From NCBI RefSeq assembly GCF_004923295.1, contig NZ_CP039635.1:950501-1014500 (forward strand): 64,000 nucleotides of DNA. Reading direction: 5' to 3'. The notes beneath the pieces were generated by a model. The model saw only the letters and a program-made list of their open reading frames with translations, ran no database searches and was not told the origin of the DNA. This stretch comes from Azospirillum sp. TSH100 (GTDB lineage Bacteria; Pseudomonadota; Alphaproteobacteria; Azospirillales; Azospirillaceae). Position numbers and translations under genes: made by a program. Numbering within the stretch: the stretch's first letter is position 1; every line of letters starts with the position of its first letter. Positions 1-8,481 of the stretch are shown in pieces.

Positions 1-365
1 CAGATGTCGACATGGCTGCGGATCGCCAGCAAGCCGCGCCCGACCGCCCAGTCGCAGTAGGCGAGCGCCCGCTCGACGATGGCGTCCTGGGTCAGCTGCG
101 GCTTCAGCTCGCCCCACAGCGCGATGCCTTCCAGCAGGGTGCCGCTCCGGTTCACCCGCGGCAGGCCGTAGCTGAGCGTGCTGTCCATATGGAAATGGGC
201 ATCGACGAAGGGGGGGCTGACCAGCCGGCCGGTGGCGTCGATCTCGGTGCCCGCCTCGCCGGCCAGAGTGGCTTCGACCGCGGCGATGCGCCCGTCCTTG
301 ATGCCGATGTCGATACCGGTGCGGCCATCCGGCAGGGTGGCGCGGCGCAGGATCAGGTCGAACAT
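1..365 (-). CDS. Cytosine deaminase-like amidohydrolase (partial, N-terminal 121 residues)
   Basis: Metal-dependent hydrolase of the cytosine deaminase (CodA) group, expected to deaminate a nucleobase or related cyclic amidine in the cytoplasm. The visible residues show the N-terminal beta-strand region, then FVDAHFHMDS with the metal-binding HxH at residues 57-59, then SGTLLEGIALW and the RSHVD strand, all typical of CodA. The gene runs off the left edge, so the remaining metal and catalytic residues are not seen. Its ATG overlaps the TGA of the upstream permease (ATGA), so it is probably translationally coupled to the BMP-type transporter, which supports a nucleobase substrate. The exact substrate (cytosine, isocytosine, creatinine-like) is not determined. 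Confidence 0.82.
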   Translation of the reverse strand, partial: MFDLILRRATLPDGRTGIDIGIKDGRIAAVEATLAGEAGTEIDATGRLVSPPFVDAHFHMDSTLSYGLPRVNRSGTLLEGIALWGELKPQLTQDAIVERALAYCDWAVGRGLLAIRSHVDI

Positions 366-1288
366 CAGCGTTCTCCTTTGCGGTACGGAATCATCAGGGC
401 GCGCGGGTAGGAGGCCCGGCGGGCCACCAGAACCAGCGCCAGGATGCTCAACAGATAGGGCATCATCAGGAACAGCTGGTAGGGCAGGACGCCGCCGCTG
501 GCCTGCTGCAGCCGCAGCTGCAGCGCGTCGAACACCGCGAACAGCAGGGCGCCCAGCATCGCCTTGCCCGGCCGCCAGGAGGCGAAGACCACCAGCGCGA
601 TGCAGATCCAGCCGCGCCCGTTGACCATGTTGAAGAAGAAGGCGTTGAAGGCCGACAGCGTCAGGAAGGCGCCGGCCAGCGCCATCAGCGCGCTGCCCGC
701 CACCACGGCACCGATGCGGATGGCGGTGACGTTCAGCCCCTGCGCCTCGGCGGCGGCCGGATTCTCGCCGACCATCCGCACGGCCAGCCCGACCGGCGTG
801 CGGTAGAGGACATAGGCGACCACCGCGACCAGCAGGAACGCAAGGTAGGTCAGCGGCGTCTGGGCCAGGGCGCCGGGCAGGGCCAGCGGCTGGAACGGCT
901 CGACGGTCGGCGGGGTGCTGGCCTGCGGCAGGACGAGACGGTAGACGAAATAGGACAGGCTGGTGCCCAGCAGGGTCACGCCGATGCCGGTCACATGCTG
1001 CGACAGACCGAGCGGCACGGTCAGCGCCGCATGCAGCAGGCCGAGCAGCGCACCGCAGCATGCCGCGACCAGCACGCCGGTCCACAGGTCGGCCCCCTGG
1101 TAGACCGCCATCCAGCCGGCCATGGCGCCCAGCGTCATGATGCCTTCGATGCCGAGATTGAGAACTCCGGCCCGCTCGCACACCAGCTCGCCCAGCGTGC
1201 CCAGCACATAGGGGGTGGCGATGCGCAGCACCGCGGTCCAGAAGGCGGCCGACAGCAGGATGTCGAGGAGGATCGACAGGAAATCCAT
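365..1288 (-). CDS. Nucleoside/nucleobase ABC transporter permease (YufQ/NupQ type)
   Basis: Inner-membrane permease of the BMP-family nucleoside importer, 307 aa with about eight to ten hydrophobic segments. It belongs to the BPD_transp_2 family: family-typical stretches include LGELVCERAGVLNLGIEGIM near residue 35 and VGENPAAAEAQG near residue 175. It pairs with the permease at 1295-2344, six bases upstream in the operon. It resembles the permease at 25331-26305 in the second nucleoside cluster. Together with the ATPase and BMP protein it should import nucleosides or free bases for the deaminase that follows. Substrate specificity is inferred from neighbours. Confidence 0.88.
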   Translation of the reverse strand: MDFLSILLDILLSAAFWTAVLRIATPYVLGTLGELVCERAGVLNLGIEGIMTLGAMAGWMAVYQGADLWTGVLVAACCGALLGLLHAALTVPLGLSQHVTGIGVTLLGTSLSYFVYRLVLPQASTPPTVEPFQPLALPGALAQTPLTYLAFLLVAVVAYVLYRTPVGLAVRMVGENPAAAEAQGLNVTAIRIGAVVAGSALMALAGAFLTLSAFNAFFFNMVNGRGWICIALVVFASWRPGKAMLGALLFAVFDALQLRLQQASGGVLPYQLFLMMPYLLSILALVLVARRASYPRALMIPYRKGER

Positions 1289-1294
1289 AACCCC

Positions 1295-2344
1295 TTACCC
1301 CCGCCGCAGCCGGTAGCGCGCCAGCAGCCCGGCGACCAGCATGCACAAGAGGCTGGCGGCGACCAGGACATCGGCGATGTAGTTGGGAACCGGCATGGCC
1401 CGGCTCATGGCGTCGGCGCCGACGAAGATGCCGGCGATGAACAGCGCGGCCCCCACCACCCCGATCGGGTGCAGCTGCGCCAGCATGGCGACGACGATGC
1501 CGCTGTAGCCGAAGCCCGGCGACAGGTCGAGCGTCAGGTAGCCTTTCAGCCCGCAGACTTCCGCCGCCCCGGCCAGCCCGGCAAGACCGCCCGACAGCAG
1601 GGCGGTGCGCAGCATGACCCGCGTCACCGGCATGCCGGCGAAGGCGGCGGCGCGCGGGTTGGCGCCGACCGCGCGGTTCTCGTAGCCCCAGATGGTCCGG
1701 GTGTCGACCAGCCACAGCAGCAGCGACAGGCCGAGCGCGATGGCGAGCCCGGCATGCAGCCGGGTGCGGGCCACCAGCTTGGGCAGCTCCGCCGCCTCGA
1801 CCACCGGCGCCGATTGCGGCCAGCCCATGCCCATCGGGTCCTTCAAGGCGCCTTCCAGCAGCAGCGACACCAGCAGCAGGACGACGAAGTTCAGCAGCAG
1901 GGTGGTCACCACCTCGTCGACGCCGAAGCGGACCTTCAGCACGGCGGGGCCGAGCAGGGTGACGCCGCCCGCCGCCATGCCGGCGATCATCACAACCGGG
2001 ATCAGCGCCCAGGCCGGCAGGTCGAGCATGCCGCCGCCGACCACCACGGCGGCCAGCGCGCCCATGTAGAGCTGGCCCTCCGCCCCGATGTTCCACAGCT
2101 TGGCGCGGAAGGCGACGGCGGCGGCAAGGCCGGTCAGGATCAGCGGGGTGGCGCGGGTCAGCGTTTCGGTCAGGGCGAAGCGGGAACCGACGGCGCCTTC
2201 GAACAGCAGTCCATAGGCGCGCAGCACCGGCGCGCCGGTCCAGGCGACCAGCAGGGCGCAGAGAGCAAGCGCCGCGACCACGGCGCCCACGGGCGCCAGC
2301 AGCCGCAGGGCGAGCGGGGTATCGGTGCGCGGTTCAAGCCGCAT
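1295..2344 (-). CDS. Nucleoside/nucleobase ABC transporter permease (YufP/NupP type)
   Basis: Second membrane subunit of the importer, 349 aa. It has an N-terminal membrane segment (LLAPVGAVVAALALCALLV) and the family feature KLWNIGAEGQLYMGALAA near residue 85, followed by LLLNFVVLLLVSLLLEGALKDP with the periplasmic loop typical of YufP/BmpC permeases. The start overlaps the 3' end of the ATPase gene by 11 bases, so the four transporter genes are one transcription unit read leftward. It is the counterpart of the permease at 26309-27451. Confidence 0.88.
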   Translation of the reverse strand: MRLEPRTDTPLALRLLAPVGAVVAALALCALLVAWTGAPVLRAYGLLFEGAVGSRFALTETLTRATPLILTGLAAAVAFRAKLWNIGAEGQLYMGALAAVVVGGGMLDLPAWALIPVVMIAGMAAGGVTLLGPAVLKVRFGVDEVVTTLLLNFVVLLLVSLLLEGALKDPMGMGWPQSAPVVEAAELPKLVARTRLHAGLAIALGLSLLLWLVDTRTIWGYENRAVGANPRAAAFAGMPVTRVMLRTALLSGGLAGLAGAAEVCGLKGYLTLDLSPGFGYSGIVVAMLAQLHPIGVVGAALFIAGIFVGADAMSRAMPVPNYIADVLVAASLLCMLVAGLLARYRLRRG

Positions 2345-3923
2345 GAACGGTCTCCGGCAGAATGTCGCGCAAAACGTCCCAATGCCCGGCCATCAGCAGG
2401 CCGAGCTGGCTGACCAACACCCGGTCATGCGGCAGCAGCGGGGTGAGGCGCCCGTGATAGGCGACGGTGACGCAGTCGGCCAGCGCCAGGATCTCGTCCA
2501 GATCCTCGGAGATCAGCAGCACGCCGGCCCCGGCGGCGCGGGCATCGAGCAGACGGCTGTGGACGTAGGACACCGCGCCGATGTCGAGCCCGCGCGTCGG
2601 CTGGCTCGCCAGGATCAGGTCCGGCCCATGGGCCAGCGTGCGGCCCAGGATCAGCTTCTGCATGTTGCCACCCGACAGCAGCTGTGTCCGGGCATCGGGG
2701 CCGGGGCAGCGGACGTCGAACTCCTCGATCACCTTGCGGGCGTAGGTGCGTGCTGCCCCGCGCCGCAGCACGCCCAAGCGCGAGAAGGCGGAGTCGTGAT
2801 AGCGCTCGGCGATCAGGTTTTCCCACACCGCCATGGCACCGACCAGACCGGCGCTGTGCCGGTCCTCCGGGATGCGGGCGACGCCGCGCCGCACCATGTC
2901 GGCGGGATCGCCATGCTCGACCGCGCTGCCCTTCAAGGACAGCCGGCCGGAGTCGGGGCGGATCAGGCCGCTGACCAGTTCGGCCAGCGCTGTCTGGCCG
3001 TTGCCGGACACGCCGGCGATGCCGACCACCTGATGGCGGCGCACCGTCAGATCGACCCCGTCCAGCAGCGGACGGCCATGGCCGGAGGCCACCGTGACGC
3101 CCGCCAACTCCAGCACCGGCTCGCCGGGGCTGAGCGGGGCTGGGGCCGGCGGCTTGACGCTGCGGCCGACCATCAACTCGGCCAGCTTGGCGCGGTCGGT
3201 CGAGGCGGTCGCGTGGGTGGCGACCAGCTTGCCGGCGCGCAGGACGGCGACGGTGTCGCTGGCGGCGAAAACCTCGTTCATCTTGTGGCTGATGAAGACG
3301 ACGGCCAGCCCGTCGGCGGTCAGCCGGCGCAGCGTCTCGAACAGTCCTGCCGATTCCTGCGGCGTCAGCACCGCGGTCGGCTCGTCCAGGATCAGGATGC
3401 GGGCGTCGCGGTAGAGCGCCTTGAGGATCTCCGCCCGCTGGCGCTCGCCGACCGACAGCTCGCCGACCAGCGCGTCCGGCCGCACCTCCAGCCCGAAGCG
3501 CTGGGAGAGGTCGAGCAGCCGGCGGCGGGCCGCACTCCGGTCGGAGCGCCAGCGCCACAGCGATTCGGTGCCGACGGCGATGTTGTCCAGCACCGACAGA
3601 TTGTCCGCTAGGGTGAAATGCTGGTGGACCATGCCGATGCCGGCCTTCAGCGCCGCGCGGGGAGAACCCGGCGGCAGTGGGCGGCCGAATGCCTCGATGG
3701 TCCCCTCGTCGGCGACGTAATGGCCGAAGAGGATGTTCATCAGGGTGGTCTTGCCGGCGCCGTTCTCGCCCAACAAAGCCAACACCTCGCCAGCGCGAAG
3801 CGTCAGCGAGATGCCGTCGTTGGCGAGCAGCGGGCCGAACCGTTTGGAAATGCCGGCGAGCCGGAGGACGACCTCCGGCCCGCCTTTCACGGGTGATGAC
3901 ATTGCGGATACGCCGGGCGTCAC
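2334..3923 (-). CDS. Nucleoside/sugar-type ABC transporter ATP-binding protein (tandem ABC domains)
   Basis: Cytoplasmic energising subunit, 529 aa, with two fused ABC domains as in RbsA/MglA and YufO. Domain 1 has Walker A GENGAGKTT at residues 52-60, a signature region around LSVGERQRAEILKAL and Walker B LILDEPTAV. Domain 2 has a degenerate Walker A (GVSGNGQTALAEL) but an intact signature LSGGNMQKLILGR. One weak and one full site is normal in this family. The GTG start at 3923 overlaps the TGA of the BMP gene (GTGA). An ATG at 3902 is the alternative, and neither has a strong ribosome-binding site. Confidence 0.92.
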   Translation of the reverse strand: MTPGVSAMSSPVKGGPEVVLRLAGISKRFGPLLANDGISLTLRAGEVLALLGENGAGKTTLMNILFGHYVADEGTIEAFGRPLPPGSPRAALKAGIGMVHQHFTLADNLSVLDNIAVGTESLWRWRSDRSAARRRLLDLSQRFGLEVRPDALVGELSVGERQRAEILKALYRDARILILDEPTAVLTPQESAGLFETLRRLTADGLAVVFISHKMNEVFAASDTVAVLRAGKLVATHATASTDRAKLAELMVGRSVKPPAPAPLSPGEPVLELAGVTVASGHGRPLLDGVDLTVRRHQVVGIAGVSGNGQTALAELVSGLIRPDSGRLSLKGSAVEHGDPADMVRRGVARIPEDRHSAGLVGAMAVWENLIAERYHDSAFSRLGVLRRGAARTYARKVIEEFDVRCPGPDARTQLLSGGNMQKLILGRTLAHGPDLILASQPTRGLDIGAVSYVHSRLLDARAAGAGVLLISEDLDEILALADCVTVAYHGRLTPLLPHDRVLVSQLGLLMAGHWDVLRDILPETVHAA

Positions 3924-4975
3924 ATCGTCGACTTCGGCTCGGCGTCGTTGACCTTCACGGTGAACTTGCCGTCGCGGATCTGCTGCTCGCGCTCCGTCAC
4001 CTTCGCCTTGATGGCATCGGGAACCTTCGACTCGAAGGTGCCGAGCGGCGCCAGGCTGGAGCCCTTGTGCGCCATCATGCTATAGGGGCCGTAATCCTCG
4101 GCCTTGTAGCTGCCGGCCTTTACCGCGGCGATGGCGCGCTCCACCGACGGCTCCATGTGCCAGAGGGCGCTGGCGACGACGGTGTCGGGATATTGCGGCT
4201 GGGTGTCGATGACGTTGCCGATGGCGAGCACCTTGCGCTCCTTGGCGGCGTCGGACACGCCGAAGCGCTCGGCGTACATCACGTCTGCGCCGCGGTCGAT
4301 CATGGCAAAGGCGGCTTCCTTGGCCTTCGGCGGATCGAACCAGGAGCCGATGAAGCTGACGGAGAACTTGACCTGCGGGTTGACCTCCTTGGCGCCTTCC
4401 ATGAAGGCGTTCATCAGGCGGTTGACCTCGGGGATCGGATAGCCGCCGACCATGCCGATCATGTTCGACTTGGTCATGCCGCCGGCGACCATGCCGGACA
4501 GGTAGGCCGGCTCCTGGATGTAATTGTCGAAGACCGAGAAGTTCGGCTCCTGCGGCTTGAAGCTGGAGCCCATGACGAAGGCGGTCTTCGGATAATCCTT
4601 GGCGACGGCGCGGGCGGCGCGCTCCACCCCGAACACCTCGCCGAAGACCAGCTGCTGCCCGGCCTCGGCATACTGGCGCATCACGCGCTCATAGTCGGTG
4701 TTGGCGACCGACTCGGCCCAGACATACTCGATGTCGCCGCGGTCGGCGGCGGCCTTCAGCGCGACATGGATGCGGCTGACCCACTGCTGCTCGATCGGCA
4801 CGGTGTAGATGCCGGCGACCTTCAGCTTGCCCTGCGCGAAGGCCGGCAGCGAGCCGCCAGCCACCGCCGCGAAGGCCACCGCCCCAAAGGCCGCGGTGGC
4901 GATGCCGCACAGCATCGCACGGCGCGTCATTCCCAGAGCGGTCTTCGCCCGATCCCCCATCCCCCGAACCGACAT
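3920..4975 (-). CDS. BMP-family ABC transporter substrate-binding protein
   Basis: Periplasmic binding protein of the basic membrane lipoprotein (BMP/PnrA) family, which binds purine or pyrimidine nucleosides or bases. The ATG at 4975 is chosen because AGGGGG lies about seven bases upstream, giving 351 aa. The N-terminus has a twin-arginine-like stretch (TRRAMLCG) and a hydrophobic segment ending near LPAFAQGK. The mature part has family strands such as KVAGIYTVPIEQQWVSRIH, YPKTAFVMGSSF and GMVGGYPIPEVNR. There is no clear lipobox; export could be Sec or Tat. As first gene of the operon it leads the transporter and deaminase genes. Longer in-frame starts upstream lack the export signal at the terminus. 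Confidence 0.9.
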   Translation of the reverse strand: MSVRGMGDRAKTALGMTRRAMLCGIATAAFGAVAFAAVAGGSLPAFAQGKLKVAGIYTVPIEQQWVSRIHVALKAAADRGDIEYVWAESVANTDYERVMRQYAEAGQQLVFGEVFGVERAARAVAKDYPKTAFVMGSSFKPQEPNFSVFDNYIQEPAYLSGMVAGGMTKSNMIGMVGGYPIPEVNRLMNAFMEGAKEVNPQVKFSVSFIGSWFDPPKAKEAAFAMIDRGADVMYAERFGVSDAAKERKVLAIGNVIDTQPQYPDTVVASALWHMEPSVERAIAAVKAGSYKAEDYGPYSMMAHKGSSLAPLGTFESKVPDAIKAKVTEREQQIRDGKFTVKVNDAEPKSTM

Positions 4976-5219
4976 CGTGAGCCCCCTTTGTCGCTGAGTG
5001 TCATTGGCTGCATCTGTTGGCAGCAGTGCGGCTGAGCCGCATGGAACATGAATACCCGGGAATGCTCCCGCGATCCATGGCCCCCACCGGGGCCGCACAT
5101 GCAAATGCAACGGAAATGCCATCGACCGGAACCGCCGCCCGCCTTGCGGACGCGGTAATCCGGCCGGTCAGAATGCTGGCATGTGACCGAAAAAAGGGCA
5201 ACTCGTCTTGACGACTTGG

Positions 5220-5399
5220 TCAGGATCGCGGCGTGCCGTCCTCCTGACGGTCTCCGCATTTCCGGGCATCGCCGCGGCAGCGGTCGGAGCAGTATTTCAC
5301 CTCGTCCCACACTCGCTCCCATTTTTTCCGCCAGGTGAAAGGGCGGTTGCAGACGGGGCAGGTCTTGGTCGGCAGGTCGGCCTTCCTGACGCCCCTCAC
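5220..5399 (-). CDS. DUF2256 zinc-ribbon-like small protein
   Basis: A 59-residue basic protein with the DUF2256 signature: [14 protein letters not shown] at about residues 14-27, then [11 protein letters not shown]. The CxxC and the later Cys pair probably bind one zinc ion. The function of the family is unknown; the fold suggests nucleic acid or protein binding. The GTG start at 5399 overlaps the TGA of the IclR gene (GTGA), so translation is probably coupled. The identity is clear from the motif; the role is not. Confidence 0.85.
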   Translation of the reverse strand: MRGVRKADLPTKTCPVCNRPFTWRKKWERVWDEVKYCSDRCRGDARKCGDRQEDGTPRS

Positions 5400-6289
5400 G
5401 CCGGGCCGCCTCCCAGCACCGCGGCGGGGCGGCGCAGCACAGGGTCGAAGGGGTTCAACTGGCGGCTGATCGCCGCGGACTCGCGTTTCAGGATGTCGAC
5501 CACCACCGGCAGCCGTTCCTCGTTCAGCCGTTCGCTGATCGTGCCGACGCTGAGCGCCGCCACCGCATGGCCGTCGCGGTCCAGAACCGGCACCGCGACA
5601 CCCGACATGCCGGGCAGCAGGCCGGTGGAACGACTGGCATAGCCGAGATCGCGCACCCGGGCGATCTCCGTGCGCAGATAGACCTCGTCGATGATGCCGA
5701 CCCCCTGCATGCGCGGCAGGTTGAAGCGGATGACCTCCTCCCGCTCCTCCGCATGCAGGAAGGCCATGATGGCGAGGCTGCCCTGACCGACGCCGAGCGT
5801 CACCCGGCCGCCGATGTCGCCGGTGAAGGAGCGGATGGGGAAGGGGCCCTCGCTGCGGTCCAGGCACACCGCGTCGAAGCCGCTGCGCACCAGCAGGAAA
5901 ATGGTGTCGCGCAGGGTCGCCGACAGGCGCAGCAGGATCGGCCGGCAGATGTCGCGCAGGTTGTTGGGATTGCCGGCCTGGGCGGCCAGCCCGAACAGGT
6001 CGATGCCCAGCCGGTATCGCTTGGTCGCCTTGTCCGCCTCCGCCATCCCTTCCTCCACCAGGATCTTCAGCAGGCGGTGGACGGTCGGTGGGGTGAGGTC
6101 GAGCGCGCGGGCGATGTCGGTCAGCCTTGCGCCGGTTTCGTTGGACGAGGCCAGCAGGCGCAGGATCGCCAGCCCGCGCTGGAGGCTGGACTTGCCGCCC
6201 GCCTCGCCGCCCGCTTCATCCCCACCCGAACCGTCATTGGCGCCCTTATTGGCGCCCTTGTTGGCCATGCTGCGGATGTCGGCACTCAT
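5396..6289 (-). CDS. IclR-family transcriptional regulator
   Basis: DNA-binding regulator, 297 aa from the chosen ATG at 6289 (an in-frame ATG at 6331 is also open). After a low-complexity N-terminus (repeated NKGAN, then Gly/Glu) comes the winged helix: [43 protein letters not shown]. The C-terminal IclR effector domain includes [34 protein letters not shown] and [16 protein letters not shown]. It is divergent from the operon starting at 6478, with a short palindrome in between, so it most likely controls that operon and itself. The effector is unknown but should be the imported or oxidised amine. Confidence 0.9.
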   Translation of the reverse strand: MSADIRSMANKGANKGANDGSGGDEAGGEAGGKSSLQRGLAILRLLASSNETGARLTDIARALDLTPPTVHRLLKILVEEGMAEADKATKRYRLGIDLFGLAAQAGNPNNLRDICRPILLRLSATLRDTIFLLVRSGFDAVCLDRSEGPFPIRSFTGDIGGRVTLGVGQGSLAIMAFLHAEEREEVIRFNLPRMQGVGIIDEVYLRTEIARVRDLGYASRSTGLLPGMSGVAVPVLDRDGHAVAALSVGTISERLNEERLPVVVDILKRESAAISRQLNPFDPVLRRPAAVLGGGPA

Positions 6290-6334
6290 ATTCAGGTCCG
6301 TTCTGAAAATTGGTGATGTTCGCTGCCCCATCTA

Positions 6335-6349
6335 TTCCGCATATCGGAA
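6335..6349. promoter_or_regulatory. Candidate IclR operator in divergent promoter region
   Basis: An inverted repeat, TTCCG-catat-CGGAA, lies between the divergent IclR gene and the potA-like gene. IclR-family operators are often short palindromes of this TTCCG/CGGAA type. The surrounding 6290-6477 stretch is AT-richer than its flanks and must hold both promoters. No convincing sigma-70 boxes were fixed; a TTGACG at about 6388 has no good -10 partner. Confidence 0.45.
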
Positions 6350-6477
6350 GCTTTTGCAAAATCTTTTCTTCCTATGGAAAAAGCGGATTGACGCCAACGG
6401 TCAGGAAACGGAACCATCGGGATAACAGGTGGGGCCCGGAGACCGGTGCCAAGTGTCGCAAGAGGGAGAATTCCCCC

Positions 6478-7572
6478 GTGTCGTTCCTCGAATTGAAAAA
6501 CATCACCAAGCGTTACGGTCCGCTGACCGCGGTCGGCGACGTTTCGCTGTCGGTGGAAAAGGGCGAGTTCGTCTCCCTGCTCGGCCCGTCCGGCTGCGGC
6601 AAGACCACGACTTTGCAGATGATCGCCGGTTTCGTCGAACCGTCGGCCGGCACCATCCGGCTGGATGGCCGCGACATCACGCGGGCCAAGGCGAACAGCC
6701 GCGGGCTGGGCATCGTGTTCCAGAGCTATGCGCTGTTCCCGCACATGACCGTGTTCGACAATGTCAGCTTCGGCCTGGAGATGCAGCGCGTGCCCAAGGG
6801 CGAGCGCAAGCCGCGGGTGGAAGAGGCGTTGTCGCTGGTCCACCTCTCCCCCTATGCCAAACGCTATCCGCGCGAATTGTCGGGCGGCCAGCGGCAGCGC
6901 GTGGCGCTTGCCCGCGCCCTGGTGATCTGCCCGCCGGTCCTGCTGCTGGACGAACCGCTGTCGAACCTGGACGCCAAGCTGCGCGAGGCGATGCAGTTCG
7001 AGTTGCGCGAGATTCAGCGCAAGGTCGGCACCACCACCGTGATGGTCACCCACGATCAGGCGGAAGCCTTCTCAATCAGCGACCGCGTCGTGGTGATGGA
7101 GGCCGGGCGCATCACCCAGATCGACCAGCCCTATCGCATCTACGAGCATCCGGAGACGGAGTTCATTTCCCGCTTCGTTGGTAAGACCAACCTGCTGCCG
7201 GGCAAGGTCGCCAGCGCGACCGGCGCTGGCGCCACGGTGTCGCTGGCCGGCATCGCCGTGCCGGTGGAAACCGCCGGCCTGTCGGTGGGCGATACGGTGA
7301 CCCTGTGCATCCGGCCGGAGAAGCTGCACCTGACAGCACCGTCGAACGGGCTGCTGACCGGCCGCGTCGCCGACCGCTTCTTCCTGGGCAGCCAGTGGCT
7401 CTATCACATCGACGGGCCGCTCGGCACGCTGATGGTGGTGACGCCGAACGACGGCTCCACCCCGGCCGAGCAGGGCGCCCCGGTCGGGCTGGAGTGGTCC
7501 CCGTCGGTGGTGCGCGTCCATCGCGGCGCCATGGCGGAGGCGCCGGATGTCGCCCTTGAGGTGACGGGATGA
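6478..7572 (+). CDS. Spermidine/putrescine (opine)-type ABC transporter ATP-binding protein
   Basis: ATPase of a PotA-like importer, 364 aa. The GTG at 6478 is chosen because AGAGGGAGA lies eight bases upstream and the protein then begins directly with the ABC fold (SFLELKNITKRYG). Walker A GPSGCGKTT is at about 36-44, the Q-loop FQSYALFPHM follows, the signature is LSGGQRQRVALARAL, Walker B LLLDEPLSNLDAKLR and the switch His VTHDQAEAFSISD. A C-terminal TOBE domain follows (ISRFVGKTNLLPG, LCIRPEKLHL). It overlaps the next gene by four bases (ATGA). The substrate is inferred as an amine or opine from the oxidase genes in the operon. Confidence 0.93.
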   Translation: MSFLELKNITKRYGPLTAVGDVSLSVEKGEFVSLLGPSGCGKTTTLQMIAGFVEPSAGTIRLDGRDITRAKANSRGLGIVFQSYALFPHMTVFDNVSFGLEMQRVPKGERKPRVEEALSLVHLSPYAKRYPRELSGGQRQRVALARALVICPPVLLLDEPLSNLDAKLREAMQFELREIQRKVGTTTVMVTHDQAEAFSISDRVVVMEAGRITQIDQPYRIYEHPETEFISRFVGKTNLLPGKVASATGAGATVSLAGIAVPVETAGLSVGDTVTLCIRPEKLHLTAPSNGLLTGRVADRFFLGSQWLYHIDGPLGTLMVVTPNDGSTPAEQGAPVGLEWSPSVVRVHRGAMAEAPDVALEVTG

Positions 7573-8474
7573 GCGCCACCCTGCCCAACACCGCCCCGGC
7601 ATCGCCGGGCGACGAGACGCCGGTCCGCCGGTTCCCGACCGCTCCGCTGTTCCTGTCGGGACCGGCAGCCCTGCTGTTCGCGGCACTGGTGCTGACGCCG
7701 CTGTTCCTGACGGCGCTGCTGTCCTTCAATCAGTTCGACTATGCGACCGGGCGCACCGGCGGCTTCACGCTGGAGCATTACCTGTCGGTGGTGACCGACG
7801 AGTATTACCTGGAAATCTTCCTGCGCACCTTCCGCATCTCGGCGCTGGCGACCGCCATCTGCGTGGTGATCGGGGTGCCGGAGGCCTACATTCTCAGCCG
7901 GATGAGCAACCCCTGGCGGTCGATCTTCCTGCTGGTGATCCTGGCGCCGCTGCTGGTGTCCGTCGTCGTCCGCGCCTTCGGCTGGAGCATGCTGCTGGGG
8001 CCGGAAGGGCCGGTGAACGGGGCGCTGATCGCGCTTGGCATCGGCCGGATGAAGCTGCTCTACAGCGAGGGCACGGTGGTGGTGGCGCTGGTCCACGTCA
8101 TGCTGCCCTTCATGGTCATCCCGGTCTGGACCTCCTTGCAGAAGCTCGATCCGGCGGTGGAGCAGGCGGCGCTGTCCTTCGGCGCCTCGCGCGCCACGGC
8201 CATCGTCCGGGTGGTGGCGCCGCAGATCCTGCCCGGCATCCTGTCGGGAAGCCTGATCGTCTTCGGCCTCAGCGCCAGCGCCTTCGCCATCCCAGGATTG
8301 CTCGGCGGGCGGCGGCTGAAGATGGTCGCCACCGTGGTCTACGACCAGTATCTCAGCGACCTCAACTGGCCGATGGGGGCGGCGGTCGCCGTCATCCTGC
8401 TGGCCGCCAACCTGATCATCATGCTGACCTACCACCGCATGGTGGAAGGCCACTACCGCCGCCGGCTGGGGTGA
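7569..8474 (+). CDS. ABC transporter permease (PotB type)
   Basis: Inner-membrane permease, 301 aa, six predicted membrane helices. The N-terminal helix covers PAALLFAALVLTPLFLTALLS. The cytoplasmic EAA loop that contacts the ATPase is EQAALSFGASRATAIVRVVAPQILPG at about residues 197-222. ATGA overlap with the ATPase gene and seven bases to the PotC-type gene place it in one operon. It matches the polyamine/opine permease group in length and motif. Confidence 0.93.
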   Translation: MSATLPNTAPASPGDETPVRRFPTAPLFLSGPAALLFAALVLTPLFLTALLSFNQFDYATGRTGGFTLEHYLSVVTDEYYLEIFLRTFRISALATAICVVIGVPEAYILSRMSNPWRSIFLLVILAPLLVSVVVRAFGWSMLLGPEGPVNGALIALGIGRMKLLYSEGTVVVALVHVMLPFMVIPVWTSLQKLDPAVEQAALSFGASRATAIVRVVAPQILPGILSGSLIVFGLSASAFAIPGLLGGRRLKMVATVVYDQYLSDLNWPMGAAVAVILLAANLIIMLTYHRMVEGHYRRRLG

Positions 8475-8481
8475 GGACGCC

